From Dietzia aurantiaca (GTDB lineage: Bacteria; Actinomycetota; Actinomycetes; Mycobacteriales; Mycobacteriaceae), in assembly GCF_021033825.1 (NCBI RefSeq), contig NZ_JAIFXZ010000005.1:141253-205252 (forward strand): a stretch of DNA of 64,000 nt, in the 5' to 3' direction. Positions 38,553 through 47,900 of the stretch are shown here, in pieces. How positions within the stretch are numbered: position 1 is the stretch's first letter; the number at the start of each line of letters is the position of its first letter. A program made the translations under genes and the position numbers. The notes below the pieces were generated by a model, which was not told the DNA's origin, made no database searches, and saw only the letters and a program-made list of their open reading frames with translations.

Positions 38553-39557
38553 TCACCGCACTGTGACGGTCGCGTCCGCGGCCGACACCAGCTCGCCGAT
38601 CACCGGTGCGCCAGGGACCTCTCCGGCCACCAGCAGACCCCCAGAGGTCTGGGCGTCGGCGAGCAGGAGCAGCTCGTCCTCGCCGACGTCCGAGGCGAGA
38701 TGTGGGCGGACCCAGTCGAGGTTGCGCCGCGTCCCGCCGCTGACGAACCCGTCGGCCAGCGCCTGCCGCGCTCCGTCCAGATACGGCACCGCCGCCGAGT
38801 CGATCACGGCCGAGACGCCGCTGGCGCGGGCCATCTTGAACAGGTGACCGAGCAGCCCGAAGCCGGTGACGTCGGTCGCGCAGCCGATCCCGGCGGCCAG
38901 GGCGTCGCGGGCGGCGACGTCGTTGAGGCAGGTCATGGTCGCGATCGCCTCCTCGCTCACCGCGCCGGTGTTCTTGTGCCGGCTGTTGAGCACTCCGATC
39001 CCCAGCGGTTTGGTCAGCGACAACGGCACACCGGCTCGGCCGGCGTCGTTGCGCAGCAGACGGTCGGGGTCGGCGATCCCTGTGACGGCCATGCCGTACT
39101 TGGGCTCGGGGTCGTCCACGCTGTGACCGCCGGCCACATGGCAGCCCGCGCTCCCGGCGACGTCCTGGGCCCCGCGCAGCACCTCGCCGGCCATCTCGTA
39201 CGGCAGCACGTCCATCGGCCAACACAGCAGGTTGATCGCCACGATCGGCGTGCCGCCCATCGCGTACACATCGGACAGGGCGTTGGCCGCCGCGATCCGC
39301 CCCCAGTCGTAGGGGTCGTCGACGACGGGCGTGAAGAAGTCGGCGGTGCTGATCACGGCCTGACCGCCGGCGATCCGCACGGCGGCCGCGTCGTCGCCGT
39401 CGTCCAGACCCACGACGAGCTCGGCCGCCGGGTCACGGACGGGCGCGCCGACGAGCCCGGCCACCACCGACTCGAGCGCGCCGGGCGGGATCTTGCACGC
39501 GCAACCGCCACCGTGGGCGTACGAGGTGAGACGGGCGGGGGCGGGGGAGGAGGTCAT
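38553..39557 (-). CDS. selD: Selenide, water dikinase (selenophosphate synthetase)
   Basis: 334 aa AIR-synthase-fold enzyme making selenophosphate from selenide and ATP, the selenium donor for SelA. The N-terminal active-site loop is 'HGGGCACKIPP' (C19, C21, K22); the catalytic position is Cys, not Sec. 'VGLDDGDDAAAV', 'STADFFTPVVDDPYDWGRIA' and 'AANALSDVYAMGGTPIVAIN' are the ATP/metal-binding segments. It is transcribed away from tRNA-Sec and selA, the expected neighbours in a selenocysteine locus. Confidence 0.95.
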   Translation of the reverse strand: MTSSPAPARLTSYAHGGGCACKIPPGALESVVAGLVGAPVRDPAAELVVGLDDGDDAAAVRIAGGQAVISTADFFTPVVDDPYDWGRIAAANALSDVYAMGGTPIVAINLLCWPMDVLPYEMAGEVLRGAQDVAGSAGCHVAGGHSVDDPEPKYGMAVTGIADPDRLLRNDAGRAGVPLSLTKPLGIGVLNSRHKNTGAVSEEAIATMTCLNDVAARDALAAGIGCATDVTGFGLLGHLFKMARASGVSAVIDSAAVPYLDGARQALADGFVSGGTRRNLDWVRPHLASDVGEDELLLLADAQTSGGLLVAGEVPGAPVIGELVSAADATVTVR

Positions 39558-39621
39558 GGGCCAGACCCTAGTGACCGCGACGGGGGTGCGCCGCCGGATG
39601 CACCGCCAGCGCGTGGCGCGG

Positions 39622-39652
39622 TTGACTCACGTGTCGGCCATGGTGCTTACTC
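39622..39652 (+). promoter_or_regulatory. Probable promoter of tRNA-Sec
   Basis: TTGACT at 39622-39627 is a good -35 box. A weaker -10-like CTTACT/TTACTC follows at about 39646-39652 with roughly 18 bp spacing. The tRNA 5' end is 10 bp further on, at 39662, consistent with a start just before the mature RNA. Confidence 0.45.
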
Positions 39653-39661
39653 GTTCGTGAG

Positions 39662-39757
39662 GGAGGCGTCCGGGTACCTGGTGGTCCCCGCGGTCTTCAA
39701 AACCGACGTGGCCGAGTATCTCGGTCAGGCGGGTTCGATTCCCGTCCGCCTCCGCCA
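39662..39757 (+). tRNA. selC: tRNA-Sec (anticodon UCA), CCA encoded
   Basis: 96 nt with the encoded 3' GCCA. The acceptor stem GGAGGCG pairs with CGCCTCC. The anticodon stem is CGGT/ACCG around the loop CTTCAAA, giving anticodon TCA at 39697-39699, which reads UGA. A long variable arm GGCCGAG-tat-CTCGGTC follows, as in selenocysteine tRNAs, then a T arm with loop TTCGATT. It lies between selD and selA, the expected context, and serves the in-frame UGA of the formate dehydrogenase alpha gene at 47618-47620. Confidence 0.96.
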
Positions 39758-39874
39758 ACAGTCCTCGCCCGTCCCCGACCCGGCCACCTCGAGTGGGCGG
39801 CCCCGGTCGGCGGGGCCGGGGAAGAGGAGCGGGCCATCACCGAGCAGTCCACGACCGGCGATTCCCGTCGGCGC

Positions 39875-41155
39875 GTGCCCTCCACCGATGCCGTGCTCCG
39901 CGACCCGCGCCTGGCCGACTCTCTCGCCGGGCTGGGCCGCGAGATGGTCAAGGCACGGATCCGGGACGCCCAGGGCCGGGCACGTGCCGGCGATCTGCCC
40001 GCGGACGAGATCGTCGACGCCGTGCTGGCAGCGCTGCCGACGGCGCCGGTCTCGCTCACCCGCGTCCTCAACGCGACCGGGGTATTGCTGCACACCAACC
40101 TCGGCCGGGCGCCCCTGTCGGCGGCCGCGGTACGCGCGCTCGGCGAGGCCGCCGGCACCAACGACGTCGAGCTGGACCTGGCCACCGGACGGCGGGGTCG
40201 CCGGGGCCGGGGTGCGCTGGACGCCCTGCGTGACGCGGTACCGACCGCGGGCGACGTCCACGTCGTCAACAATGGTGCGGCGGCGCTCGCCCTCGCCGTC
40301 ACCGCGCTGGGCGGCCCGGGGCGCACGGTGGTGATCTCGCGCGGGGAGATGATCGAGATCGGCGACGGCTTCCGCCTGCCCGAGCTGCTCGAGTCCACCG
40401 GCACCCGGCTGCAGGAGGTGGGCACCACCAACCGCGTCCGCCTCGAGGACTACCTCGCCGCGATCGACGAGACCACGGCCTTCGTGCTCAAGGTGCACCC
40501 CTCGAACTTCCTGGTCAGCGGCTTCACCTCGGTCGTGCCGGCCGCGCAGCTCGCCGGCCGCGGCGTGCCCCTGGTGGTGGACATCGGTTCCGGCCTGCTC
40601 GCCCCGCACCCGGTGCTCCCCGACGAGCCCGATATGACGACGATGCTCGCCGCGGGTGCCGACCTGGTGACCTCCAGCGGCGACAAGCTCCTCGGCGGAC
40701 CGCAGGCCGGGATCCTGGGCGGGGATGCCGACCTCGTGCACCGGCTGCGCCGTCATCCGCTCGCCCGGGCCCTGCGCGTGGACAAGCTCACGCTCGCCGC
40801 GCTCGAGGCCACGCTCCGCGGACCCCGCCCGCCGGTCACCGAAGGGCTCGAGGCCGACGCCGGCGACCTGCTCGGGCGGGCACGGCGCCTCGCCGACGAC
40901 CTCACCTCCGCCGGGGTGCCGGCCGAGGCCGTCCGCTCGGTCGCGGCGGTCGGGGGCGGGGGCGCGCCGGGCGTCGACCTGCCGAGCGCGGCGGTGGCCC
41001 TGCCGGAACGCTTCGCCGACGCCCTGCGCGCGGGACGACCCGCCGTACTCGGGCGCGTCACCGAGGGCCGGTGCCTGCTCGATCTCCGGGCGCTGCCCAC
41101 CTCGGACGATCCCGAACTGCTCCGACTGGTGATCGCGGCCCGGGAGCACGTCTGA
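39875..41155 (+). CDS. selA: L-seryl-tRNA(Sec) selenium transferase
   Basis: About 426 aa PLP enzyme that converts seryl-tRNA(Sec) to selenocysteyl-tRNA(Sec). 'VLNATGVLLHTNLGRAPLSA', 'TNDVELDLATGRRGRRG', 'VLKVHPSNFLVSGFTS' and the PLP-lysine region 'VTSSGDKLLGGPQAGILGG' are diagnostic. GTG at 39875 is the first canonical start, but it has no ribosome site. An in-frame AUC at 39836 is preceded by AAGAGGAG at the right distance and would add 13 residues ('TEQSTTGDSRRR'-like). The gene is 118 bp after tRNA-Sec and its stop overlaps the selB ATG by one base. Confidence 0.94.
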   Translation: MPSTDAVLRDPRLADSLAGLGREMVKARIRDAQGRARAGDLPADEIVDAVLAALPTAPVSLTRVLNATGVLLHTNLGRAPLSAAAVRALGEAAGTNDVELDLATGRRGRRGRGALDALRDAVPTAGDVHVVNNGAAALALAVTALGGPGRTVVISRGEMIEIGDGFRLPELLESTGTRLQEVGTTNRVRLEDYLAAIDETTAFVLKVHPSNFLVSGFTSVVPAAQLAGRGVPLVVDIGSGLLAPHPVLPDEPDMTTMLAAGADLVTSSGDKLLGGPQAGILGGDADLVHRLRRHPLARALRVDKLTLAALEATLRGPRPPVTEGLEADAGDLLGRARRLADDLTSAGVPAEAVRSVAAVGGGGAPGVDLPSAAVALPERFADALRAGRPAVLGRVTEGRCLLDLRALPTSDDPELLRLVIAAREHV

Positions 41156-42927
41156 TGTTCGTGGTGGCGACCGCCGGCCACGTGGACCACGGCAAGTCGA
41201 CCCTGCTGCGGGCCCTCACCGGTGAGAATCCGGACCGCTGGGCGGAGGAGCGGCGGCGCGGGCTGACCATCGACCTCGGGTACGTCTCCGCCACGCTCGA
41301 CGACGGGAGGACCGTCGCGTTCGTCGACGTCCCCGGCCACCGCCGGTTCATGCCGAACATGCTCGCCGGGATCGGCCCGGTGCCGGCGGTGCTCTTCGTG
41401 GTGGCCGCCGACGACGGCTGGATGCCGCAGTCCGCCGAGCACCTCGACGCTCTCGTGGCGCTGGGGGTACGACACGGCGTCCTCGTCGTCACCCGCAGCG
41501 ACCTCCTGGACCCCGAACTCGCGCTGGCCGAGGCGCGCGCCGCGATGGCCGGCACTCCGCTGGCCGACATCCCGGCGGTGTGCGTCTCCGCGGTCGCGGG
41601 CGCCGGCCTCGACGAGTTGCGTGCCGAACTGGTCCGCCTGGGCGCCGCACTGCCCGAGCCCGACCGGGAGGCGGACGTCCGTCTGTGGGTGGACCGGTCG
41701 TTCACCATCGGAGGCTCCGGGACCGTCGTCACCGGCACCCTGCCAGCCGGAACGGTGCACACCGGCGACACCCTGGAGGTCGGGCCCGGGGGGCCGCGCG
41801 TCGCGGTGCGCGGCCTGCAGGCGCTGGGAGAGGCGCGCGACGAGGTCACGGCGGTGGCGCGGGTGGCCGTCAATCTACGCGGCGTGGCCGCTGACGACGT
41901 GCCCCGTGGGACCGTCCTGGTCACGCCCGGCCGGTGGCGTCCGTCGTCCACCCCGGACGTGCGCGTGGACCCCGGCGCAGACACCGCCGACCTGCCCGGG
42001 CAGGTGACGGTGCACTGCGGCTCCGCGGCCGTGACCGCGCACGTCCGCCCGCTGGACGCGCGACACGCACGACTCGCGCTCGCCGAGCCGCTGCCGCTGC
42101 GGGTGGGCGACCGGCTGATCCTGCGCGAGCCCGGCGCCGAGCGAATCCCGGCGGGTGCGGTCGTCCTCGATCCCGCGCCTCCGGAGCTGAGCCGACGCGG
42201 AGCGGCCCGGCGCCGGGCGGAGGTGCTCGCCGCCACCCCCGAGGAACCCGATCTGAGGTCCGAGCTGCGGCGACGCGGCGTCGCACATGTCGACGACCTG
42301 CGGGCGTTCGGCGTCGCCGACGTGCCGGCGGCCGACGAGACCGGCGGCTGGCTCCTCGATCGCGACGCGCTCCCCGGCCTGGTGGAGCGACTCGTCGCCG
42401 CGGTCGAGGACCACGACCGCCGCGATCCGCTCGACCCCGGGGTGCCCACCGAGGCGGCCCGCCGTGCCCTCGACCTTCCCGACGCGCGGCTGCTGACGGT
42501 GGTGCTCGCGCATCCTGCCGCGTCCGGGCTGCGGGCGGACGGCGGCCGCGTCGTCACCCCTGGCTGCGGGCCGGGGCTGCCGGAGCGCGTCCGGACCGCG
42601 GTCTCCGGGCTGACCGAGCGGTTCGGGGCGCGGCCGTTCGACGCCCCGAGCGCCGACGAGCTCGCCGGACTCGGCCTGGGCACCCGGGAGCTGGCTGCGT
42701 GCGTGCGTGCGGGCCTGCTCAGCCGGATCGGGCCGGGCGTGTGGCTGGGGCCGGACGCCACGGAGGCCGCGGTCGCCGAGCTACGGCGCCTGCCCCAGCC
42801 GTTCACGCCGAGCACCGCCCGCACACACCTGGGCACCTCGCGTCGCGTCGTGATGCCCCTACTCGAGAAGCTCGCCGAGGAGGGTCTCAGCCGTCGGGTC
42901 GGCGACGACGGGCACGTCGTGGACTAG
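41155..42927 (+). CDS. selB: Selenocysteine-specific elongation factor SelB
   Basis: 590 aa. The GTPase domain has G1 'TAGHVDHGKSTLLRALTG', the switch I region 'RRRGLTIDLGYV', G3 'VDVPGHRRFMPNML' and G4 'VVTRSDLL'. EF-Tu-like barrels follow ('FTIGGSGTVVTGTLPAGTVH'), and the C-terminal winged-helix repeats end with 'TSRRVVMPLLEKLAEEGLSR', which bind the SECIS hairpin. The ATG at 41155 uses the last base of the selA stop (TGATG). The TAG stop overlaps head-on with the stop of the convergent nrfD gene. Confidence 0.95.
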   Translation: MFVVATAGHVDHGKSTLLRALTGENPDRWAEERRRGLTIDLGYVSATLDDGRTVAFVDVPGHRRFMPNMLAGIGPVPAVLFVVAADDGWMPQSAEHLDALVALGVRHGVLVVTRSDLLDPELALAEARAAMAGTPLADIPAVCVSAVAGAGLDELRAELVRLGAALPEPDREADVRLWVDRSFTIGGSGTVVTGTLPAGTVHTGDTLEVGPGGPRVAVRGLQALGEARDEVTAVARVAVNLRGVAADDVPRGTVLVTPGRWRPSSTPDVRVDPGADTADLPGQVTVHCGSAAVTAHVRPLDARHARLALAEPLPLRVGDRLILREPGAERIPAGAVVLDPAPPELSRRGAARRRAEVLAATPEEPDLRSELRRRGVAHVDDLRAFGVADVPAADETGGWLLDRDALPGLVERLVAAVEDHDRRDPLDPGVPTEAARRALDLPDARLLTVVLAHPAASGLRADGGRVVTPGCGPGLPERVRTAVSGLTERFGARPFDAPSADELAGLGLGTRELAACVRAGLLSRIGPGVWLGPDATEAAVAELRRLPQPFTPSTARTHLGTSRRVVMPLLEKLAEEGLSRRVGDDGHVVD

Positions 42928-43940
42928 ACCTCATCGAACGCTTCGCCACCGCCCCGGGCGTCGCGGCGCTGTCGCTGCGGCACGACGGTGTACTTCGGGT
43001 CCTTGGTCGACTCCATGCCGGCGTGGAACACGGCCCACCGGGTGGACGCGGAGCCGGCCGCCAGTGCGAGACCGGAGATGGCCGAGGCCACGCGGCTGCG
43101 CCTGCCGAGGACCGCGCCGACCGCTCCGACGAAGGTGAGCGCGCGGGCGGCGGCGTGGTATCTGCCGGCCCGGCCCTGGTGGAGTGGCTCCGCGGTGATC
43201 CCCATCGAGCGCTGCATGAACTGCTCGGCGCCGAGCTCCAGCACGGCACCGCCGACGGCGAGGCGGCGCGCGGGCCCGGTCTCGTGCAGCGGGTTGAGGA
43301 GTATGCCGACGCCCCCGGACGCGGCGGCGGCACTGCCGACAAAGACGAAGGGCAGCTCGTGGCGGGCCTCGTGCCAGCTCGGCACGGCGGTGTCGGTGAG
43401 CAGGACCGCCGTGTAGGAGGCGACGGCCGGTGCGATGGCGGCGGCGACGATCCCGGCCGGCTTGGACGCGCGGTCGATGAGGCCGATCGGCAGCACCCTG
43501 GCGAGACGTCGGGGGAGCAGGGGGACGACCTCGCGGCCGAGGGCGATGCCGACGAACGGCCCGTAGGCGGACAGGATCCAGGTCCCCACGCTCATCGGCG
43601 AGGTCGGCTTGAACACCCGCAGCATGTGGTGGAAGCGCTCCGGGCGTCCCAGGTCGTTGACGAGAAAGTACAGGCTGGCCGTGATGCCGCCCAGAGCCAC
43701 CACCCGCGCGGAACGCCGCTGCGCGGGGAGGCCGGCGAGATCCGCTCCCGCGGCGAGCAGCGAGGACCCCGCCGCGAGGCCGCCGAGGAACAGGTAGGCG
43801 GGGATGTCGGCCTCCCACGGCGGGGCCTTGACGATGGGCTTGCCGTAGTAGGACTGGAACTCCGCCTCCGGCACCATGAGCTGCTCGCGCCCCCCGCGGC
43901 GACGCCGGCGGGTACGCGAACGCTGTTCAGAGTCGGTCAT
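42924..43940 (-). CDS. nrfD: NrfD-type membrane subunit of formate dehydrogenase
   Basis: 338 aa polytopic membrane protein of the NrfD/PsrC family, which anchors Fe-S/molybdenum oxidoreductases and passes electrons to the quinone pool. About eight hydrophobic spans are visible, starting at 'DIPAYLFLGGLAAGSSLLAA', a typical NrfD signature, then 'LYFLVNDLGRPERFHHMLRV' and 'PTSPMSVGTWILSAYGPFVG'. The N terminus is strongly basic ('RSRTRRRRRGGR'), suggesting a cytoplasmic N side. The ATG overlaps the stop of the Fe-S subunit (ATGA), so it belongs to the same operon. Confidence 0.92.
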   Translation of the reverse strand: MTDSEQRSRTRRRRRGGREQLMVPEAEFQSYYGKPIVKAPPWEADIPAYLFLGGLAAGSSLLAAGADLAGLPAQRRSARVVALGGITASLYFLVNDLGRPERFHHMLRVFKPTSPMSVGTWILSAYGPFVGIALGREVVPLLPRRLARVLPIGLIDRASKPAGIVAAAIAPAVASYTAVLLTDTAVPSWHEARHELPFVFVGSAAAASGGVGILLNPLHETGPARRLAVGGAVLELGAEQFMQRSMGITAEPLHQGRAGRYHAAARALTFVGAVGAVLGRRSRVASAISGLALAAGSASTRWAVFHAGMESTKDPKYTVVPQRQRRDARGGGEAFDEV

Positions 43941-44929
43941 CGGGGTCGTCCCCCGGTGGCGAAGGCGACCACCGCGCCGCCGAGCAGTGTCGCGGCGGCG
44001 AGCGCGGCCTGTCGCCACATCGCCGGGGCGTGACGCGTGGTCACCACGGGATCCGGCGGCAGACCGTATACCTCGGGGTCGTCGAGGAGCAGGAAGAACG
44101 CCCCGGTGCCGCCGACGCCGTTGCGGGCGTCGTGACCGTACAGCTGGGCGCGGGGCTCCCCGGCCTCGACGAGCTGGTCCAGACGCCCGACGGCCCGCTC
44201 GCGTAGTTCGTCGAGGTCACCGAACTGGATAGAGTCGGTGGGGCAGGCCTTGGCGCAGGCGGGGGTCATGCCCTCGGTGAGCCGGTCGTAGCAGAGGGTG
44301 CACTTCTGGGCGATCCCCACGGCGGGGTCGCCCGCGGGGCCGGGGCGTCGCTCGATGACCCCGTACGGGCAGGCGGAGACGCAGTAGCCGCAGCCGTTGC
44401 AGATGTCGTTCTGCACCACGACGGTGCCGAACTCGGTGTGCGCGAGCGCGCCGGTCGGACACACGTCGAGGCACGCCGCGTGCGTGCAGTGCTTGCACAC
44501 GTCCGACTCCATGAGCCACCGGAAGTCGGTGGCGTCCCCAGCGTCTTCCGTCTCTCCGGGCAGGGTCGACGTGGGCAGGCCCAGGTCGACCGGAGGCGCG
44601 GCCCCGAGCCCGGCGCCGACCCCGGTATCGGGAACCGGGCTCGCCGCGGCCAGGCGGGCCGGCACCTCCTGCTCGATGAACGCCACGTGCCGCCACGTGG
44701 ACGAGCCGAGTGAGCCGGTGTTGTCGTACGAGTTCCCGGTGAGCTCGAGGCCGTCCTCGGGGATGAGGTTCCACTCCTTGCACGCCACCTCGCAGGCCTT
44801 GCAGCCGATGCACACCGAGGTGTCGGTGAAGAAGCCCTTGCGCGGCGGCGGGTCCTCGTAGCCGCCGTCGACGGCGGGGTAGACGTCACCGAAGAAGGAC
44901 CGTCCGAGGTCGGACAGGAAGGCGGACAT
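43937..44929 (-). CDS. fdhB: Formate dehydrogenase iron-sulfur (beta) subunit
   Basis: 330 aa ferredoxin-like protein carrying four [4Fe-4S] clusters. The cysteine motifs are 'CIGCKACEVACKEWN', 'CKHCTHAACLDVCPTGAL', 'CNGCGYCVSACPYGV' and 'CTLCYDRLTEGMTPACAKAC'. A long insert (about residues 80-130, Pro/Ala-rich) lies between the first and second motifs. It carries electrons from the selenoenzyme to NrfD. It starts 3 bp after the alpha-subunit stop, so the three genes form one operon. Confidence 0.94.
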   Translation of the reverse strand: MSAFLSDLGRSFFGDVYPAVDGGYEDPPPRKGFFTDTSVCIGCKACEVACKEWNLIPEDGLELTGNSYDNTGSLGSSTWRHVAFIEQEVPARLAAASPVPDTGVGAGLGAAPPVDLGLPTSTLPGETEDAGDATDFRWLMESDVCKHCTHAACLDVCPTGALAHTEFGTVVVQNDICNGCGYCVSACPYGVIERRPGPAGDPAVGIAQKCTLCYDRLTEGMTPACAKACPTDSIQFGDLDELRERAVGRLDQLVEAGEPRAQLYGHDARNGVGGTGAFFLLLDDPEVYGLPPDPVVTTRHAPAMWRQAALAAATLLGGAVVAFATGGRPR

Positions 44930-44932
44930 GGA

Positions 44933-47900
44933 TCAGCTCTCCGTTCCCGGTTCGGTGCGGATTCCCGCTCGGCGACGATAACCCTCGACGAACTCGAGGA
45001 GCGCGGAGCCGCGCGGACGTCGTCCCGCGACGATGTCACAACTCGTGGCCTTGGTCGCCGGGATCGACACGTTGGGGTCGAGGTTCTGCGGCAGTAGGTC
45101 GTTGGCCGGGTCGCCGATGCTCACGCCGTTGCCGCCCCAGTGGTAGGGCAGGCCGATCTGGTGGAGCGTGGCGCCGTCGATGAGGAGTGGCCGCATCCGG
45201 CGCGTCACCAGCACCCGCGCCTCGATCGCGGAGCGTGAGGTGACGATGGTGGCCCAGCCGCCGTTCTCCAGGCCCCGCTCGGCGGCCAGCTCGGGGCTGA
45301 CCTCGCAGAAGAACTCCGGCTGCAGTTCGGACAGGTACGGCAGCGTTCGGCTCATCGCCCCGGCCGTGTGGTGTTCGGTGAGGCGGTAGGTCCCGAAGAC
45401 GTAGGGGAACACCTCGCTGCCCGGCTCGCCGTGGCCCGGTTGGGTCATGTTGTACGGGCCGGGCCGAGAATGCCCGGCGGGGTTGGAGTTCTGCTCGGGG
45501 TAGATCGGGTTGCGGGTCGGTGACTCGGGCGGCTCGTAGTGCGCGGGCATCGGCCCGTCCGCCAGGCCCCGGGGTGCGTAGAGCCAGCCGCGACCGTCGT
45601 CCTGCATGATGAACGGCTCGGCGCCGCCTATGGCAGCCTCCGCGACCGCGCCTTCCGGCGGCTCGTAGTCGGGCGCCTTGCCCGCCTCGAAGTCGGGCAC
45701 GTCGTCGCCGACCCATCGGCCGGCGCCGTCGCCGGCATCCGGGTCCCACCGCAGCAGCGCCTTGCGCTCGCTCCACGGCCGACCCTCGGGGTCGGCGGAG
45801 GCACGGTTGTAGAGGATCCGCCGGTTGGCCGGCCACGCCCAGCCCCACTCCAGGGCCAACTCGTTCTGTTCGTGCCGCGGCTTGCGCCGCGCGGCCTGGT
45901 TGACGCCGTCGGCGTACACGCCGCAGTAGATCCAGCAGCCGCAGGCGGTGGAGCCGTCGTCGGCGAGCTGGGTGTACGTCGACAGCGGCTCGCCGTCGGC
46001 GCGGCGGCCGTTGATCTCGGCCAGGACCGACTCGGCGTCGGGCTCGTCGGTGCCGTGCTCCATGGGGTAGTCCCACGTGAGGTCCTGCAGGGCCCGGTCA
46101 CGCGGGTCGGTGGAGTCGGCCAGCCGCTCCTTGAGGATGCGGCCCAGGTGGAAGTAGAACCACAACTCGCTGCGGGCGTCCCCGGGCGGCTCGACCGCCT
46201 GGTGGCGCCACTGCAGCATGCGCTGGGTATTGGTGAACGAGCCCTTCTTCTCCACGTGGTTGGCGGCGGGGAAGAAGAAGACCTCGGTACCGATGTCCTC
46301 GGTGCGCATCTCGCCAGTCTCGATCTCGGGGCCGGACTTCCAGAAGTCGGCGCTCTCGATCATCACCAGGTCTCGCACCACGAGCCAGTCGAGATTCGCC
46401 AGGCCGGCGCGCTGCATCCGGCCGTTGGCCGTACCCACGGCCGGGTTCTCGCCGACGAGGAAGTAGCCGCCACCGCCCTCGTCGATCTGTCGCTGCACCG
46501 TCGAGGTCGAGTCGTGTTTGCCGGTGAGGCGCGGCAGGTGGCCGAAGCAGTAGTCGTTCTCCGCCGTCGCCGCGTCGCCCCACCACGCCTTGAGCAGACT
46601 CACGGTGTACGACCGCATGTTGCCCCAGAAGCCCTTGGCCTCCGCATCGGTGCCCACGTAGGAGTCGAGGTCGTGGTGGTGCGAGGCGTTGGGAGTCGGC
46701 AGATAGCCGGGTAGCAGGTCGTACAGGGTCGGGATGTCGGTGGAGCCCTGGATGCTGGCGTGCCCGCGCAGCGCCATGATCCCGCCCCCGGGCCGCCCGA
46801 TATTGCCCAGGAGTAGCTGGAGGATCGACGCGGTGCGGATGTACTGCACGCCGACCGTGTGCTGGGTCCAGCCGACCGCGTAACAGAACGCCGAGGTGCG
46901 GTCGCGGCCGGAATTCTCCGCCAACGCCCGGGCCACACGGAGGAAGTCGTCGGCGGACACACCGCAGGTGCGCTCCACCATCTCCGGCGTGTACCGACTG
47001 AAGTGCCGCTTGAGGATCTGGAAGACGCAGCGGGGATCCTGCAACGTGTCGTCCCGCGGCGGGGCGGCGGTGGTCGAGGACGCCCGGGCGCCACCGGATC
47101 CCGCTACCTCGGTGGGATTCTGCTCGGTCCCGTCGTCGGCGCCGCCGCTCTCGTGCGGTCGCTGGTCGCGCGCGCCCTCGTACTGCCACGAGTCGACCTC
47201 GTACTGGTTGCCCTCGTCATCGAAACCGGAGAACACCCCGGCCAGGTCCTCGGTGTCGAGGAACTCCTCGTCGATGAGCATCGGCGCGTTCGTGTACGCC
47301 ACCACGTACTCGTGGAACCACGCGTCGTGGGTGAGGACGTAGTTGATGAGCCCGCCGAGGAACGCGATGTCGGCGCCTGCGCGGATCGGGACGTGCAGGT
47401 CGGCCTTGGCGCTGGTCCGCGTGAACCGGGGGTCGACGTGGATCACCGTGGCGCCCCGACGCTGGGCCTCCATCACCCACTGGAAGCCGACGGGATGGGC
47501 CTCGGCCATGTTGGAACCCTGGATGACTATGCAGTCGGAGTTCGCGAGATCCTGCTGGTAGTTCGTGGCACCACCACGCCCGAATGAGGTTCCCAGACCG
47601 GGAACGGTGGAGGAGTGTCAAATGCGGGCCTGGTTCTCCACCTCGATGGCGCCGAGCGCCGTGTAGAGCTTCTTCATGAGGTAGTTTTCCTCGTTGTCCA
47701 GCGTCGCCCCGCCGAGGCTGGCGACACCGCGGGTCCGCCGGACGGTGTCGCCGTTCGCGTCGGTCTCCTCCCAGAACCGCTCACGGGAGTCGAGCACGCG
47801 GTCCGCGACCATCTCCAGCGCGGTGTCGAGGTCGAGTTCCTCCCACTCGGTGGCATACGGCTTGCGGTGCAGCACGGAGCTGATCCGGTCGGGATTGGTC

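Noticed and set aside
38553..39557. SelD as a second selenoprotein
   Set aside because: The catalytic position is encoded by a normal Cys codon in 'GGGCACK', with no in-frame UGA.
47618..47620. Formate dehydrogenase alpha gene split by a stop codon (pseudogene or two genes)
   Set aside because: The TGA is in frame with both halves, sits exactly at the Sec position of the active site, is followed by a SECIS hairpin, and the window encodes tRNA-Sec, SelA, SelB and SelD.
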